Below are positions 21,418 through 34,362 of a DNA stretch of 64,000 nt, one piece after another (positions within the stretch are counted from its first letter, which is position 1; each line of letters begins with the position of its first letter). The position numbers were made by a program, and so were the translations under genes. The stretch covers positions 21,193,823 to 21,257,822 of the forward strand of contig CP154955.1 in the NCBI GenBank assembly GCA_039621445.1. The letters run 5' to 3'. This DNA comes from Euglena gracilis (Eukaryota > Euglenida > Euglenophyceae > Euglenales). A model generated the notes under the pieces. It was given only the letters and a program-made list of their open reading frames with translations, ran no database searches and was not told where the DNA came from.

Positions 21418-24400
21418 CTCTCCAAATGACTTTGCAGTGCCCTGAAGCTTTGCGTGCCCACCCTCCCCCATTACAAGGGAAAAAATGTGAAAAATGATGT
21501 GTGTTTTTTTTTGAGAAATCAGGAGGTGGAAAGCACAACAAATCATCTGAACTGCCATAATGTTCCATTATTTGACGAATAGAAAGATGAAATTATGTCA
21601 ATGAACAGCACATCAAATTTCTTTTTGGAAACGTGGTGAATCGGTCCGTCAATGGTTCTGGGTTCTGCCCAAATAGCTTTGCAGGGGTCGGGGCCAAAAA
21701 GATCGGTCCACCAGGGGAAAATCATTTGAGGGGGGTTACGTAAAGTGTAAATATACGCATAACATATTGTCAGTGTCCGACCTGGGTTAACCTGCAGGTA
21801 ACCTTCAAACCTGGCAGGTGACAGACAGCTGAGGGCACCCCCTCGTTGTCCAAGCACCCGTCTTCCCTTATTCTTCTTCTCACTGACTTGAAACAATCAG
21901 GGTCCAGCCACCATTTCCCCCCACCACCCTTCAGCCGACCGGATGACCTGTCAGGGGTCCGGCAGTCCGGGGGGTGTGGGGGGGGGGGGGTCCGGGGGTC
22001 CCCCAACTGGAAAAAAAATTCTCCGGCGCGGCGCCGAGAAATGGGGTTTTTTGGCATTGGTCTGCGTTTTTGCTGTGTTTTTTTTGGCTGATTTCGATCC
22101 AAAAATACCCCAAAAAATAGCCAAAAAATGGGCATCCTTGACCATTTTGAGGGGTTAAAAAAGCTCTGGCACTTCATGCTGGTCACTGGGGAAATTTTTT
22201 TGGCTAATCCTCTGGCGGACCCAACCACCACCGGGGGCGGGCCACCAGCTTGGAAACTGGGGGGCACCTCGAACCCTAAAGGAAGAGCCTGTTCATGAAA
22301 TTTCAATGAATTGGGTGGGGGGGAAAATTTTTTTGAGTGGCGGTCAAATTATTGGTGGTCGCTAGAGACCAACCTGACCACCAATGTACTGGTCGCCAGT
22401 GATCAGCCTTTTCCAGCAACGACCGGGGCCAACTATAACCGCTGGTGGGTAAATCCCGTGGGTCTTTATCGTGGCCATTTTCAGCATTGCTCAGCGGTAT
22501 TTCGCTTCAGCAGTTAATTACGGCATTTCGCTTCAGCAGTTAATTAAGATCGAGAAAGACTTGAAAGAGTTCGCGATGCTTGTTTTGCAGAAGGGGCTGA
22601 AAACAGCATCATTCGTGCCTCTGAAGCTCCAGAAAAGATAACTTTGTTTCTGTTACATAAACCATTCTGGTCAAAAAAACATAAAATGAATTCTGGTCAG
22701 AACATAAAATGTTAATTTTCGGTCTTTTTAGAAGAAATTGTGTGAAAAAGAGCGCGTTGTAATGCGTGCCGCACTGAAAAACCCGCCGACAACTGTCGTA
22801 ACTGTTGCACAAACGCCCACAAGCGGCCTGCTGTCACCAGCGACCACCAAAATTCCATCACCAATTTCCCACTCGGGTCAGTTCAGTATTGGTGAAAATT
22901 TTTCAGGGTGGAAAAGAACAGGGGACAGGATTCGTGTCATTTTATGATACAGAGGCATCCTGGTTGTTGCATTCATCCCAAGGTCATCCAGCAAGGCCAT
23001 CAGGGATTCCAAAGCCGCTGGCCCATATACATTGTCCCTGTCAGTAACACTGTCCTGGCTCAGTTATTCAGCACTCCAAGCCTGTTCACCCCCAGGCATG
23101 CACTCAGACATCGTCCCCCTCAAACACTCAATGAACCAAATGAATGAGCCCAAAGACAATCCACATCACAACTTTGCAAAAAAAAAACCCACCTTGACGC
23201 AAGACGGATGGCAAATGACAAAACTCTGGCACAAATTGTCCAATTTTCCATGAATTTCTGGGAAAAAACCTCTGGGTGTCACTGTATGCCTGTTTCCTGT
23301 GGGATCATTTCACGAAACTTGTCAACTTGTGCAAGCTGCCCATGCTGCCCTGGTGCAAGTGGTTGTGAGGCATCCTGACTGCACATTTGTGGAAATCGCG
23401 CAAATCATTATTGACAAAAAAAAAGAATCATGTCAAGACACCCCGTCCAGGGTTCAATATGAGGAGAGGTGGGGGTCGGACACCCCCCCCCTGGTTGCAC
23501 TTAGGCTTCTTGTCTAACTTGCTTCTGGCCCAGTGGTGTGGTGAGTGGCCAGGGACCCCTTACACCAGTGCCCCCCAGGAAGGGGGGGGGCCTCCCCGCC
23601 TGTATGGTGGTGCGGTCCAGGTGACTGAAATTCGGACCAGCACAAAACCCCGAGGTGAATTTTTTGTTCCCCCAAAATCGGCCAAAAGTGCCATTTGGGC
23701 ACTTTTTGGGCAAAAATTTGCCACAAATGCCCAGAATTTTTGGCGCAAAGCGCCGAGAGGAAGGTATGTATGTTTATTTTTTATGAAGGTATGTATGCCC
23801 TGGAGAACGTTGGGGTTGGCAGGTCTCCGAACCAACAATTCTTCACAGCTCCTTGATGAAGATGTTGGATAAACTCGTCCGGAACTTTGAGAACTTGCAT
23901 TGGAGTGTCAAGCAAGGTGGTGGAAACAAGCCACATCAAACAAACATGGAGGAACAGAGGCAGCAACATTCCTGGAAAGAGTGGAACAAAAATATAATAT
24001 GAGGTTATCTCTCCTTGAGCTTGTATTGAGTTTGCATTGAAGCAGGGGAACACCATGCCCCCCCCCCCCCAAGCAATCACCATGGGGGGGGACGGGAACA
24101 GTTACGAAGAACGTCCCAAAAGTGCTCAAAAATCTCCGTTTTTTGGATGTTTTCAAAATTGATTTTTGGCAAAAGCGCTTGAAATTGACATTTTGCAAAC
24201 ATGCAAAAAAAAGTTGCAAAAATGACCCATGGGCTGTCCGAGGTTGGGGTATGGGTATAGCTCGAGGGGGACCAGGTCCCCTCCGCTGCCCCCCCCCCCC
24301 AGTGCTGTTCCGTCGCCATTGGGGGGAGGGGAACACCATCGGGGGGGTCATAAAATTCGGACTGGCCGGCCGGTCCCGAGGCAGGGGTATGGGACACTAT

Positions 24401-24630
24401 CGGGGGGGGGGGGGGCATCGCATTTTGGCTTTTGAATTTTGACACCCAATTCTGACAAAATGCCAAAAGTTTTCTGATAGACAATTAACATTAATCGCCT
24501 GAAATCAAGACAATTAGACAATTTGGCGCTTATGAAGCAGCCGTCAGGAAAACTTTTCAAAATCAACAAACTCGGCAAGGGAAAACCGAAACCCGGAAAT
24601 TCTGAAAATTTCAGAAAATAAACCCTTTTA
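21418..24630. other. Mixed repeats, no gene seen
   Basis: 22,340-22,440 belongs to a GGTGGTCGCTAG/CGACCACC palindromic family also seen at 14,340-14,400, 29,345-29,450 and 29,870-29,940. 22,480-22,550 holds a 29-base direct repeat (GCATTTCGCTTCAGCAGTTAATTA-like). 23,615-23,760 is a hairpin-module copy (TTTTTGGCGCAAAGCGCC). No recognisable protein. Confidence 0.4.
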
Positions 24631-24903
24631 CAGCTAACGGCGCGAGAATTGGCCCGAGCTGGCAGGATATTTGGCCCTCCCCCTTATCATTTTGGCCCAT
24701 GGGCTTAAATGATTTGGCCCAAGGCGGCAAATAATTTGGCCCCAGGTTGGCAATATATTTGGCCCCTGCAGCCCTAAAATTTGGCCCCATCCTGTATGGA
24801 GATAGACAGTGTGCGCCTGCTTACAGTGGACTGAATCGTTTGGCACATCAGACCTGGTTGGACTTTCCCATCATGAAGGAAGATGCAACTGCACTCATTC
24901 CTT

Positions 24904-25330
24904 TCAATGTGCAACTTCTGAAGCAATTTGTGATGAACAATTGAGAAAAGGAACGACCCTCTGGAATTTCCCTAAGAGCCCTTTGACAAACACTGCTTGC
25001 AAAGTAATGAGATGGCGCCAAAAAATCCCCCTTTTACGTGAGCATTTGTTAAAAAAAAAAACAGGTGAAGGACGTTGGATACAACCACTTTCATCGATAA
25101 AAATGAGGTCTGAATTTTCCAAATTGCGCAAACCTTCTGCAAATTCTTTCCGAATTCTCTTCGTTTGGATAGTGTTGCAGGCATGAGGCTCCTTTGACGC
25201 TTTTTACGTCCAACCCATTCTTTTCAATGAACGTCGGACAGTGTCTACACTGACACGGACATGAAACTCACGCCGCAGTCTGTTGCGGACACCTTCAATT
25301 GTCAGAAACCGTGTATTGGGGCTCTGGCTT
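24904..25330 (-). pseudogene. Tc1/mariner-type transposase remnant
   Basis: Read on the - strand from about 25,330: a segment TRFLTIEGVRNRLRREFHV and VSVDTVRRSLKRMGWT resembling the helix-turn-helix region before the catalytic core, then SKRREFG, and in a shifted frame DLIFIDESGCIQR, the (V/I)FxDESG signature around the second catalytic Asp of Tc1-like enzymes. At least two frame changes and a poly-T run separate the pieces; the first and third catalytic residues are not visible. Confidence 0.7.
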
Positions 25331-25739
25331 CACGCCCGAACCGGCGTCCAGAACGCCGGTTCGGGCGGGAAGACGGCGTCCAGGGGACCCAAAATAAAAA
25401 GTGCCAAAAAGTGTCCAAAATGGTTTTTAGACATGTGGCAATCATATCTGAGCAGTTTTTGGGGGTATTTGGCCAGAAATTGGGGTATTTTGTGCAAAAT
25501 TTTCCATTTGGTCAAATATGCGGAATTTACTGAAATAGAATACCATGCAGCACGGCTGAAATCTAAGGCCATCTGCTGAAAAAAATAGCTTACATTAGAA
25601 TGAATTTAAGCTAAATATTGGGGCCAGAATATTTTATGTGGGGCCAAAACTTTTAATTCCGAGGGCCAAAATTCTAAGGCCGGGGGCCAAATATATTGCC
25701 GAGCTGGGGCCAAAATTTTTATTTTGGGGGCCAAAATTT

Positions 25740-26179
25740 GGTACTTATCTGTTATCGTACGACGGACCCCCCCCCCTTTCGGTTATGGTACGACACCCTT
25801 TTTCTGGGTTATTATGGGGTTATTGAAGGAGTAGGGTTAGGTGCGCTCATGCTACAGTGCGCTACATGGCCATGTTGCGCTACATGGCCACGTTGCGCTA
25901 CATGGCCGTGTAGCGCAACATGGCCATGTAGCGCTATTATGGGGTTATTGAAGGAGTAGGGTTAGGTGCGCTAATGGCCATGTTGCGCTACATGGCCACG
26001 TTGCGCTACACGGCCATGTAGCGCAACGTGGCCATGTAGCGCAACGTGGCCATGTAGCGCAAACGTGCATGTGCGCACCTAACCCTACTCCTTTAATTAA
26101 CCCTAAATAACCCAAAAAAAGGGTGTCGTACCATAACCGAAAGGGGGGGGGGTCCGTCGTACGATAACAGATAAGTACC
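25740..26179. mobile_element. Palindromic element with 8-bp target duplication, nested in the Tc1-like element
   Basis: 440 bases starting GGTACTTATCTGTTATCGTA and ending with its inverse, flanked by CAAAATTT on both sides (25,732-25,739 and 26,180-26,187). The inverted arms run about 120 bases, including GTTATTGAAGGAGTAGGG and TTAGGTGCGC. The centre is an array of TGGCCATGTTGCGCTACA units in alternating orientation, so the whole element can fold into one long hairpin. No coding capacity. Confidence 0.88.
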
Positions 26180-26222
26180 CAAAATTTTAGGTCCCTGGGC
26201 CAAAATTGCCGCCAGTTAGCTG

Positions 26223-26978
26223 TAATTTCAGTAAAAGTAGCTGGTTATTGAAGGTAGTTATTGATTTGCACTTTGAAACCCCCCCAAAAAAACCCCCAAA
26301 AAACAAGAGAAACCCCGAGGGAAAATTTGGATTTGTTTGAAAAATGCTGTTTGAAGTGGTGCTTGGAAGTGTAAGTCGATGGTTAGGAGTATGTACAAAT
26401 ACAGCAAGCGCGAGCGGACGCTTGAGCAAGGCTCAAGGTTGGGGGTTTGGGGAGTGTAGGTTTATGTGTGATGGTCCAGAGGACCGGTGTGGAGGATTTG
26501 GAGAGGGAGATAAGGATGCACCACAACCTAACGCGCGCGCGACAACCAGTGGGGACCGGTTGGCTTGAACAAAATTCTCCTGCAATTCTGCCTGACTGTT
26601 GTTCCTGCATGACTGTGAATTTTCCATTCATTGAGATTGGATATTTTTGTCAGTTTCAAGATTTTTGAGGGGTTTTTTTTGTTTGGGTTGAAACCTCTCA
26701 AGAATTCATTTCCAGTCACCCGACCCTCTGAACTTGGGTTTGAGTTTTCTGAATTTTTTACAACTATCCAAATTGGTGTCATGCAAGGAAAAAATGTTTT
26801 GAAGCATCAGCCAGCGGTTGGGGGAAAAATATTTCATACAAAAATATTTCATAAAAAATAAAAAAGAGAGGCACAATAAATTCCTTCAAGGAAAAGTTAC
26901 CAGGCAGCAGTCAACTCTGTAAGTGCAAATCCAGACCTTCATAATTAGACCTTCATAACATCTGCATACAAATCGAAC
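26223..26978. other. Upstream region of the eEF3 gene, no gene seen
   Basis: About 750 bases of mixed composition without a recognisable TATA box or repeat, ending in an A-rich part (26,830-26,880). If the organism trans-splices, the promoter need not lie near the start codon. Confidence 0.35.
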
Positions 26979-26992
26979 CACCCCCCTCGCAG
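26979..26992 (+). promoter_or_regulatory. Possible spliced-leader trans-splice acceptor
   Basis: A pyrimidine tract CACCCCCCTCGC followed by AG (26,991-26,992) lies 11 bases before the first ATG of the eEF3 frame. There is no upstream exon signal. In euglenids most mRNAs receive a spliced leader at such a site shortly before the start codon. The assignment depends on the euglenid inference. Confidence 0.35.
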
Positions 26993-27003
26993 TGTCTATA
27001 TCA

Positions 27004-27212
27004 ATGGGACCGAAGAAGGCAGTGACAAGCCAGACTGTTGACTTTGGAGTCATTTCGGATGAAGCTGCTCTTCTTGAGGCCATCACGCAAACTTTCGCCA
27101 CCTTGAAAAATGCCAAAACTGCGATGTCCGTGGTCCCTGCTATCAAATCTCTCTGCAAGCGACGGGAGAAGTGGGTTGAGCCTTTCCTCATTGCATCTGT
27201 GAACAGTATTCT
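27004..27212 (+). CDS. eEF3: eEF3 exon 1 (N-terminus, HEAT region)
   Basis: Begins [16 protein letters not shown] and ends in [12 protein letters not shown], which aligns with the first HEAT repeats of yeast eEF3 (EPYIVQLVPAI). The exon ends before ATTCAG; no in-phase GT is available. Bases 27,216-27,221 (CAGGAG) are complementary to 28,091-28,096 near the intron's 3' end. Confidence 0.85.
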
Positions 27213-30200
27213 ATTCAGGAGTGGTGGAAGGCAGAATTTGGCATCCCCTCTTTTGCTGGGGGGCTGGCAGATTTGGAGTGGACCATTCATTTAGTGTGGT
27301 ACACCAAGGTTGTCATTTTGTGGTTCACTGTGGGCACCAAAGTTTTTTTTTGTGGTTCACCTGTGGACACCAAAAAAAAAATGTAGTTCACATGTTTCCC
27401 AACTCAAGGCAACCGACTTGTAAATTTCTGGGTGGGGGTCGCATAGCGAACAAGAACCCAAAATTGATTGGGTCCACATCCTCCATCACGGTGTTGTGGT
27501 GGATATTTCTTACCTGTGCGAACCCTCTCAATCGACCCTGGGGTGTGGGTGCCACACATGTTGGTACGAGGGGGTGGCAGCCATACCATTACCATTGCTT
27601 ATCACCTGTCCCACCCCACCCCCGGAGGGGTGACTGACTGGTTTTTTCAGAGTGATTGACTGGTTTTCTGGCCAAGAGCGGGGGGGGGGTAGGCCCGAAA
27701 ATGAAAAAGTGACTTGCTAATTTTTGAGACATGTTGGCAATATTGCCTTGCCAATGAGCGCATTCAAGAGTGGTTCGCCCCCGGGGGGGGGGGTGAAGTG
27801 ACTGACTGGTTTTTTTGGGAAAAAGTGACTGACTGGTTTTTTTAGAGTGGAAAGTGACCCGGAATAACCCTTGCTAAGGTGCCACACTTCACGGATTGAG
27901 CTAATGTGTGGCTAAGGTGTCCACAGATCAATGAGAAAAAGTTTGGACACCAATTTTTTTTTTGTGGTTCACGTGGACACCAAAAAAAATTGTGGTCACA
28001 TGTCTTTTGTGAGCCACACTAAATGAATGTCTGTTTTTTTGGCCCTGTCGTTGCCCTTGTGTTGAACCTTTTTTCTGAAGGGCAACACTGCTCCTGCCCT
28101 TGCCCCAGTTCGCCAACGGGAAGGGGGCCTCAAAAATTTGTGAAGAAGTTGTGGCTGACATCGTCTCCTCCATCCAAGTATCCAGTGTGAAAATTCTGCT
28201 GGACCATTTGTACCAGGGTATGTCATCGTACAAGTGGCAGGTGAAGCAAGGAAGCATGGTGCTGCTGCAAACATCCATCTCTTTAATGTTTTGCAGACCC
28301 ACCAGGGGGCTGCCAGCCGTAGCAGCACGCCCCGGGGAATTCCAGCCTGCTCCTGTTAAAAACAGCCTCTGTTAAAAAGGAGTTTTGGGCGTTTTTTGGG
28401 GGTTGTGAGATGCTCAATTTTGTCAAACCTGTGTTTTGCAGGTCATTTTGGGGGGCAATTGTGCGATTTCGGCCTGGCCTGGACAAGCTCCGGTCCACTC
28501 AGGTCCAGCCCCCCCCCCCAGGGCGGTGGGCCAGCTAACCCAACTTTAAAGTTAGCAACCCCCCCCCCCCCCGGGCTCAAAGAGATGCATGGCTTCAAAG
28601 CTTGAGCAAAAAGCATCCAGCCCAAGTTGGACGGTGTTTACCAGAGGTTGCGACTCATTTGATTGAGTGTCTCCAAGATACCAAACCAGAGGTTCGCAGC
28701 ACAGCTATGGAGGTGTGCCCAAGGCTTGCCAACACTTGTGCATTTGGGACCCTGGAGTCCCCCATTTTCAGTCCCCCAACACAGCATGGCCCCAAATCCC
28801 CCCTAATTGCCTGCCTTGAATTTCAACTGACATGATCGCAATCCTTTGTTTGCCACGAAATGGAGTTCGTTTTGGCATTTGAGTGGTACTTGTTCGCAAA
28901 GCGACCCCCACCGAAATTTTTCCAAGTTGGAATTTTTAGGGTCATTGAAGGAGTAGGGTTAGGGTCACGATTTAAGCCAGAATCAGGTCTAACTTCTGGC
29001 CGAACTTTGGTCCTAAAGTTAGGCCAGAAGTTAGGCCGAAATCGTGACCCAAACCCTGCTCCTTCAATAACCCTAAAAATTCCGGTTTTGAAAAATTTGA
29101 ACAAGTACCGCATGAGTTTCGGCTAGCGAAACAGAACCAAAAACCCCTTTGCAGCAGCACCCCCCCCCAGGGTGTGTGTGCTGACCCTGCAAGCCAGCCC
29201 GGTCCAGCCAGCTGCTGGCCGACCCTGCCAGCCAGCCCCCTTCTGGAGGGTCCAGCCCATAAATTTTTGGAATTTTTTTTGGAACAGGTGTTCAAAAATG
29301 ACCAAAAGTGGCGTTTTGGGGCTCATTGCGGGAAATTGGTGATGGATTTTTGGTGGTCGCTAGCGACCATGGTCCCCAGCGACTGTTGGTGATGGCCTAG
29401 CGATCATTGGTGGTCGGAGCGAATAGTCGCTCCGACCACCAATTTTAAGTCCCCCCCTCTAAAAAATTTTCAGCCCCCCCTCCAAAGAAATTCATTCAAG
29501 TATGAAGGAAAATGACTCGAAACCCAAATGCCTTCGGAAACCGCCATTCGGGGGGTCCATTTGCAAAAAAAAAATTGGGTAACATACTCTTGTTGGGGCT
29601 GTTCTGTCGAACGCGCCTGTGCAAGGCAAGCATGGCCACAGGTAAACGCCGTAAGCAACCTCCCGAAAGCCCTCCAATAACATCATCCCCTCTTGTAAGC
29701 AAACAAAACAAGCAAACAAAATCCCCTTGTGTGTGTAAAGCAAGGATGGCCGAATCGCGCTCCCCAATGAACTTAGTCGGCCTTCGGCCTCCTCCGGGGG
29801 GGGGGGGGGGGGGCCGCCCCCCCCCCCTGCCCAAAATAACAAAATCCCCTTGTGTGTGTGGCCTAAAATTTGGTGGTCGGAGCGACCAGTCTCTCCAACC
29901 ACCAATGGTCGCTGCGTCCATTTTCTAGTCGCTAGAACCGACAACCATGCCCCCCCTCCCGATAGTGTCCCCTCCCTGATAGTGTCCCATACCCCTTGTT
30001 TTTTGCCTTGCCTTGCTTGCCCCTTATGTCAAGGCTGCTCTCCATTGGCTGGACCCCCCCCCCCCCCGATGGCCCCTCCCCGATAGTGTCCCATGCCCAC
30101 CCTGTGGTGGAGCTGGATATAGGACACCATCGGGAGTGGGGCGTGGACGCCGGGTTCAGGACAGAACCGGTGTCCCCCCCTCTTTTTTTGTAGTAAACCC

Positions 30201-33200
30201 CAACCCTTCTCAAACCCTAACCCTACGCTTTTCCTTCAAAAACCAAAATTTTCGACTCTGTCGTTGGGGGGGGGGGTAGTCGTGCAGTGAATAAGAATCC
30301 ACCAAGGTGCTTTACGTGGTCAAAACAGTGCCATGCTTTTGTCACGACTTCCCAAAGTTGCAGCCACCATTTAAGAAAAAGAAAATGGCACATCGGCCAC
30401 TGGGTTTTTGCCACTTGATGCAAAATACTATGTGACAAAATAATAACCCTGTGTTCTTGGGTTTTGGTAATTTGGTGCCAAAATCGGATTCCTTTTGTTT
30501 CCCGTCCTGAACAACCCTCTGGTGGGAGTTGACTGTGGGGGGATTCAAGCTGTCAATGGGATGCTTTGTTGGTACTTTTCTCTGCATTTCTCTCATTTCC
30601 TCGCACCCTTGCACAGGTCTTCAAGGACGTGTGCAGAGAAACAATTGGCAATCCAGACGTCAAACCTATCATGAAGCAGGGTGCTGCTAAGGCTTTTACT
30701 GCTCGTTTTATGGGAAGTTTTCCATACTTTTCATGTATTTCCCTAGTGGAAAGTGACCCCCCTCCCCCCCGGGGGTCGCTAAGCAATGGTGTGGCTGGGG
30801 TATGGGACAAGATCGGGGGGGGGGGATGGTAGCAGCCAAGGTGTCGGCATCTCACAGGCGGAATGAACCCTCCCAGAGCTGCTTCATTTTTCCAAAGAAA
30901 GGTGAACCAAAAAGGCTTCATCTTGGCATTTTTTAGGTGACCTTTTTGGGTCCATCTTGGTTGGTCAGTTAATGGCCCATGGGAACAGCAAGGGTGTGGA
31001 GCTTGTCCCATCTTGATGCGTGCTCACCACGTCTTTAGATTATATCTGTACGTCTGACATCTTTCAGAGCCCAGTTCGCACCCCACGGTGCGAACTTCCT
31101 TTTTTTTCAAAAAAAAACCTGGACCGTTCCCTGGGACCTCAAACCCAACACCAGACCCCCCCCCAAAATGTCGATTTTTGATGACTTTTTGCATGTTCTT
31201 TATGCAACTGAGCAGAGGACCTGCGCTTGCCCTGTATTTTGTGGACATGGACATGATTAACTGGGCATTATTTGCCCCCTCCCAAATGCCCTGTTAATTG
31301 TAAACCGGCTGATCACAGGTAACAAGGTATTTTGGGGGTCCGAATAACACCCTGTAATTTGTGAACAGGCTGTTCACGAACAACAGCATGAAAAAAATGG
31401 GGAACGGAAAAAAATATTCACTCATTCCGTTGGAAATGGTGTGAATAGCCAAGCAAAGCAGAAAGCACGCATTTGTGAATTTCATGCTGTATATGGTGAG
31501 TGGCAGATCATCAGCACACACCATCACCCACACCCCGGTGGGGGGTGTCAACCTTTCCCCAGCGGTGAGCTGTTCGTACTCTAAAGAGAGATGTAAGAGC
31601 TCAGTGAGTGCACATTGAACCCCCCCAATTGAGAAAATGTAAAAATTCTAGACCCATCATTGAGAAATGGCCAGAAGCCGGGGAAATTTTTTGTGCAGTC
31701 CAAAATTGAATGTGAAAATGGCGGAAATGGAGAATTTTTGGATGACCATTGACATCATGGTCAAATTTTTGTCATTTTTATATGGTCAGCAACATCCCCC
31801 ACTCACCCGAATTGACAGAACCCCCATTAGAAGCCCCCCCCCCCAATGGAACTATTAGGAGCTTAAAAAAAATTTGGTCAGTTGCCCTGGGACTGATGAC
31901 CTCATCATTGCGTATTCTGATCCAGTGAACCAGACATCCAGTGCTTTGGATAAGCTCATGATGACAACTTTTGTCAGTGCGGTGGATGGTCCAGAAAAGG
32001 CAGCAGCTCCATTTGCTTCCATATTGTACACATATTTTTAATTATTACATTTATTTATTTTTCGGTTCCTCAAGAAAGGAGGGTTGGGACTGGATCAGTG
32101 TTGATCCACTGTGGAGACACAACCTTGCGTGCTCGAGCTGCTTCGGTCATCCCATGATATCCTACAATATCATTTCAATACAATTCAATACAATACAATT
32201 TCATTGAAAAAATTGTGGAATGAAGGCGCGTAATCAGGTGCAAATGAAGGAATGAGGAATGAAGGGGAACAGGGATTTTTTGAAAGGTTGGACGGGGGTG
32301 GGGGGGGGGCAAAGGCACCGAGGGAAATTTGGACCGAAAAAAAATCGGCCCCCCATCCCAATGGGTCGGCAGGGGGTTTTGGTGATTCCCGCACAGCCCT
32401 GGGCACCCCCCCAGGGGTATGTGGACCCACCCACCCTGGGCGCCGAAGGAATTTGTGCTGTGGTGGGTGGGGGGTGACCCCCCAGGCCTTCCCGCAAAGC
32501 CCTGGGGTTGTGGGTCCCCACCCCAAATTGACCCCCAAAACCTTCGGTTTTGAGGTAGGTGGTTGGGGAAGCTGTACGGGAATCCCCGCAACCCCATGGA
32601 TGGGGGGTGGGGGGCAGGGCAGTACGGGAATCGGCCAAACAGCCAGGGTGGTGGGTGGGGTGGGGGATTGACCCCCCCCACCAGACTTTCCTGCAGCCCT
32701 TCCGACCCCCCCCCCACCAGACCTGCCTGTATTTCTGGGGGCGCCGTTTTTTTTAGGTCAATTTTCCTTCAGCACCAGAGAATTTCCTTTGTGCGAGTCT
32801 CACCAGGCCTTCCTGTCCAGCCCTGGGGGGTCCCGGCCACCCCCTCCCCCCGGGGGGGAATTGGCAAGGGGGGCCACCTCCGGGGGGGCCACCTCGGGTT
32901 TCCAACAATTTTGGCCTAATATAGAGCCCTTTGCCCGTCCACAAAACCGATGATTTTCCGGGGCCATGTCAGTCAAGGTCGGATGGGGGTTCCGACTGCC
33001 CCCAAGGCTCCCATCTATCCCTGGTCGTGGGAGGGGTGTTGGGGTCTCTTTGGAGGGTCTTAGGGAGTTCGAGCAAAATGTGCGAATGTTTGAAGCAGCT
33101 TTTTTTTTATTGCACTGCTGGAAATTTTGGCCCAGTTGTCAAAACAGTCCCTGCAAACACATTTTCATGCATTCTCACCCCCCAAACACATTTGGTGCTT

Positions 33201-33657
33201 CAGTCCGGGGGTCCACTCCTTAGTCAATTCCTGACTTTTTCTTCCGTTGCTCAATTGACGCTTGGCGCCGCGGGGATGGGGGAGTCAGGGCGTCATTCTG
33301 CAGATGATTTTTGCCATAAAACCCGAACCACCTGCTGTTTTGTTCCACACTGGGTCTCATCTGCCCTGTCTTGCGGCGTGGTATGCTGGAGAGGAAGGCC
33401 GAGTTCAAACGAAAGGCTGCCATTATCATTGGCAACCTGTGCAAGCTTGTTGTTGACCCCAGGTATTCTCCAGCATCAATTTTAAGCACTCTTCTTCATT
33501 TCATTTATAGACAGAAGTCTTAGGATTTTGAGGGCAGGCGTTTTTTCTCTCCACACCTCTGGTGCACAGATGAATGCAGCAGGGTGGAAGGCCACACCAC
33601 CCATCAGCCAGGATTTAACAGCATTGAGAAAACACATTTTTAAGAGTGTTGATATAT

Positions 33658-33700
<43 letters not shown>

Positions 33701-33737
33701 CATACATATACACATACATATTCATATACACATACAC

Positions 33738-33828
<91 letters not shown>

Positions 33829-33843
33829 CACATATATATATAT

Positions 33844-33891
<48 letters not shown>

Positions 33892-34320
33892 ATATATTCA
33901 GGCAGTATTTTTTAGGTGAAAATTCTCAAAATTGTCAAGGTTTTTTTACCGCGTTTTTTTTTGAGTTTTTTAAGGTTTTTAAGCCATTTTGAAAATTTCA
34001 AGAACTTTTAAGGCATCTATTTTCCAAGAGTGGTTAAAGAGCCATCTGGGCATCAAACTAACTTCCATCTAGGTTGAAAATCCTATTTTTTTTTGAGTTT
34101 GAGTGGATCGACAATGTTTCAGCGATGCCTGAAATCATTTTTTTCCCCCGGAGTTGGCTTGTTTTTGCCGAGATTTTGCGATTCCCGTTTTGCTCAAAAT
34201 TAGAATAATTTTCCAGGACAAATTCTAAGGTTTTAAGATTTTAAGGTGTTTTGGCCAAAAATTTTTAAGGTTTTTGTAAGGTTTTGTAAGGTTGTTCAAG
34301 GCGCCTTAAGAGCAATGCCT

Positions 34321-34362
<42 letters not shown>

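Larger units (their letters stand above)
24631..26222. mobile_element. Decayed Tc1/mariner-like transposon
   Basis: Ends CAGCTAACGGCG... and ...CGCCAGTTAGCTG are inverted and each is flanked by TA, as for Tc1/mariner elements. Each arm carries a run of degenerate GGGGCCAAAATTT units, reverse-oriented in the left arm (24,650-24,790) relative to the right (25,620-25,740). The middle contains transposase remnants on the - strand. The right arm is interrupted by a 440-bp insertion at 25,740-26,179, making the original element about 1.14 kb. Confidence 0.75.

Noticed and set aside
28713-28760. Extension of eEF3 exon 3 through VCPRLANT
   Set aside because: The frame is open, but exon 4 (VFKDVC...) continues the family alignment straight from ME, and a GT donor lies exactly there.
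28930-29060. Interstitial telomere (TTAGGG)
   Set aside because: Only one or two partial units, inside the arms of a palindromic element.
33528-33915. Long reading frames of His/Ile, Tyr/Met and similar
   Set aside because: They are translations of the TATACA microsatellite.
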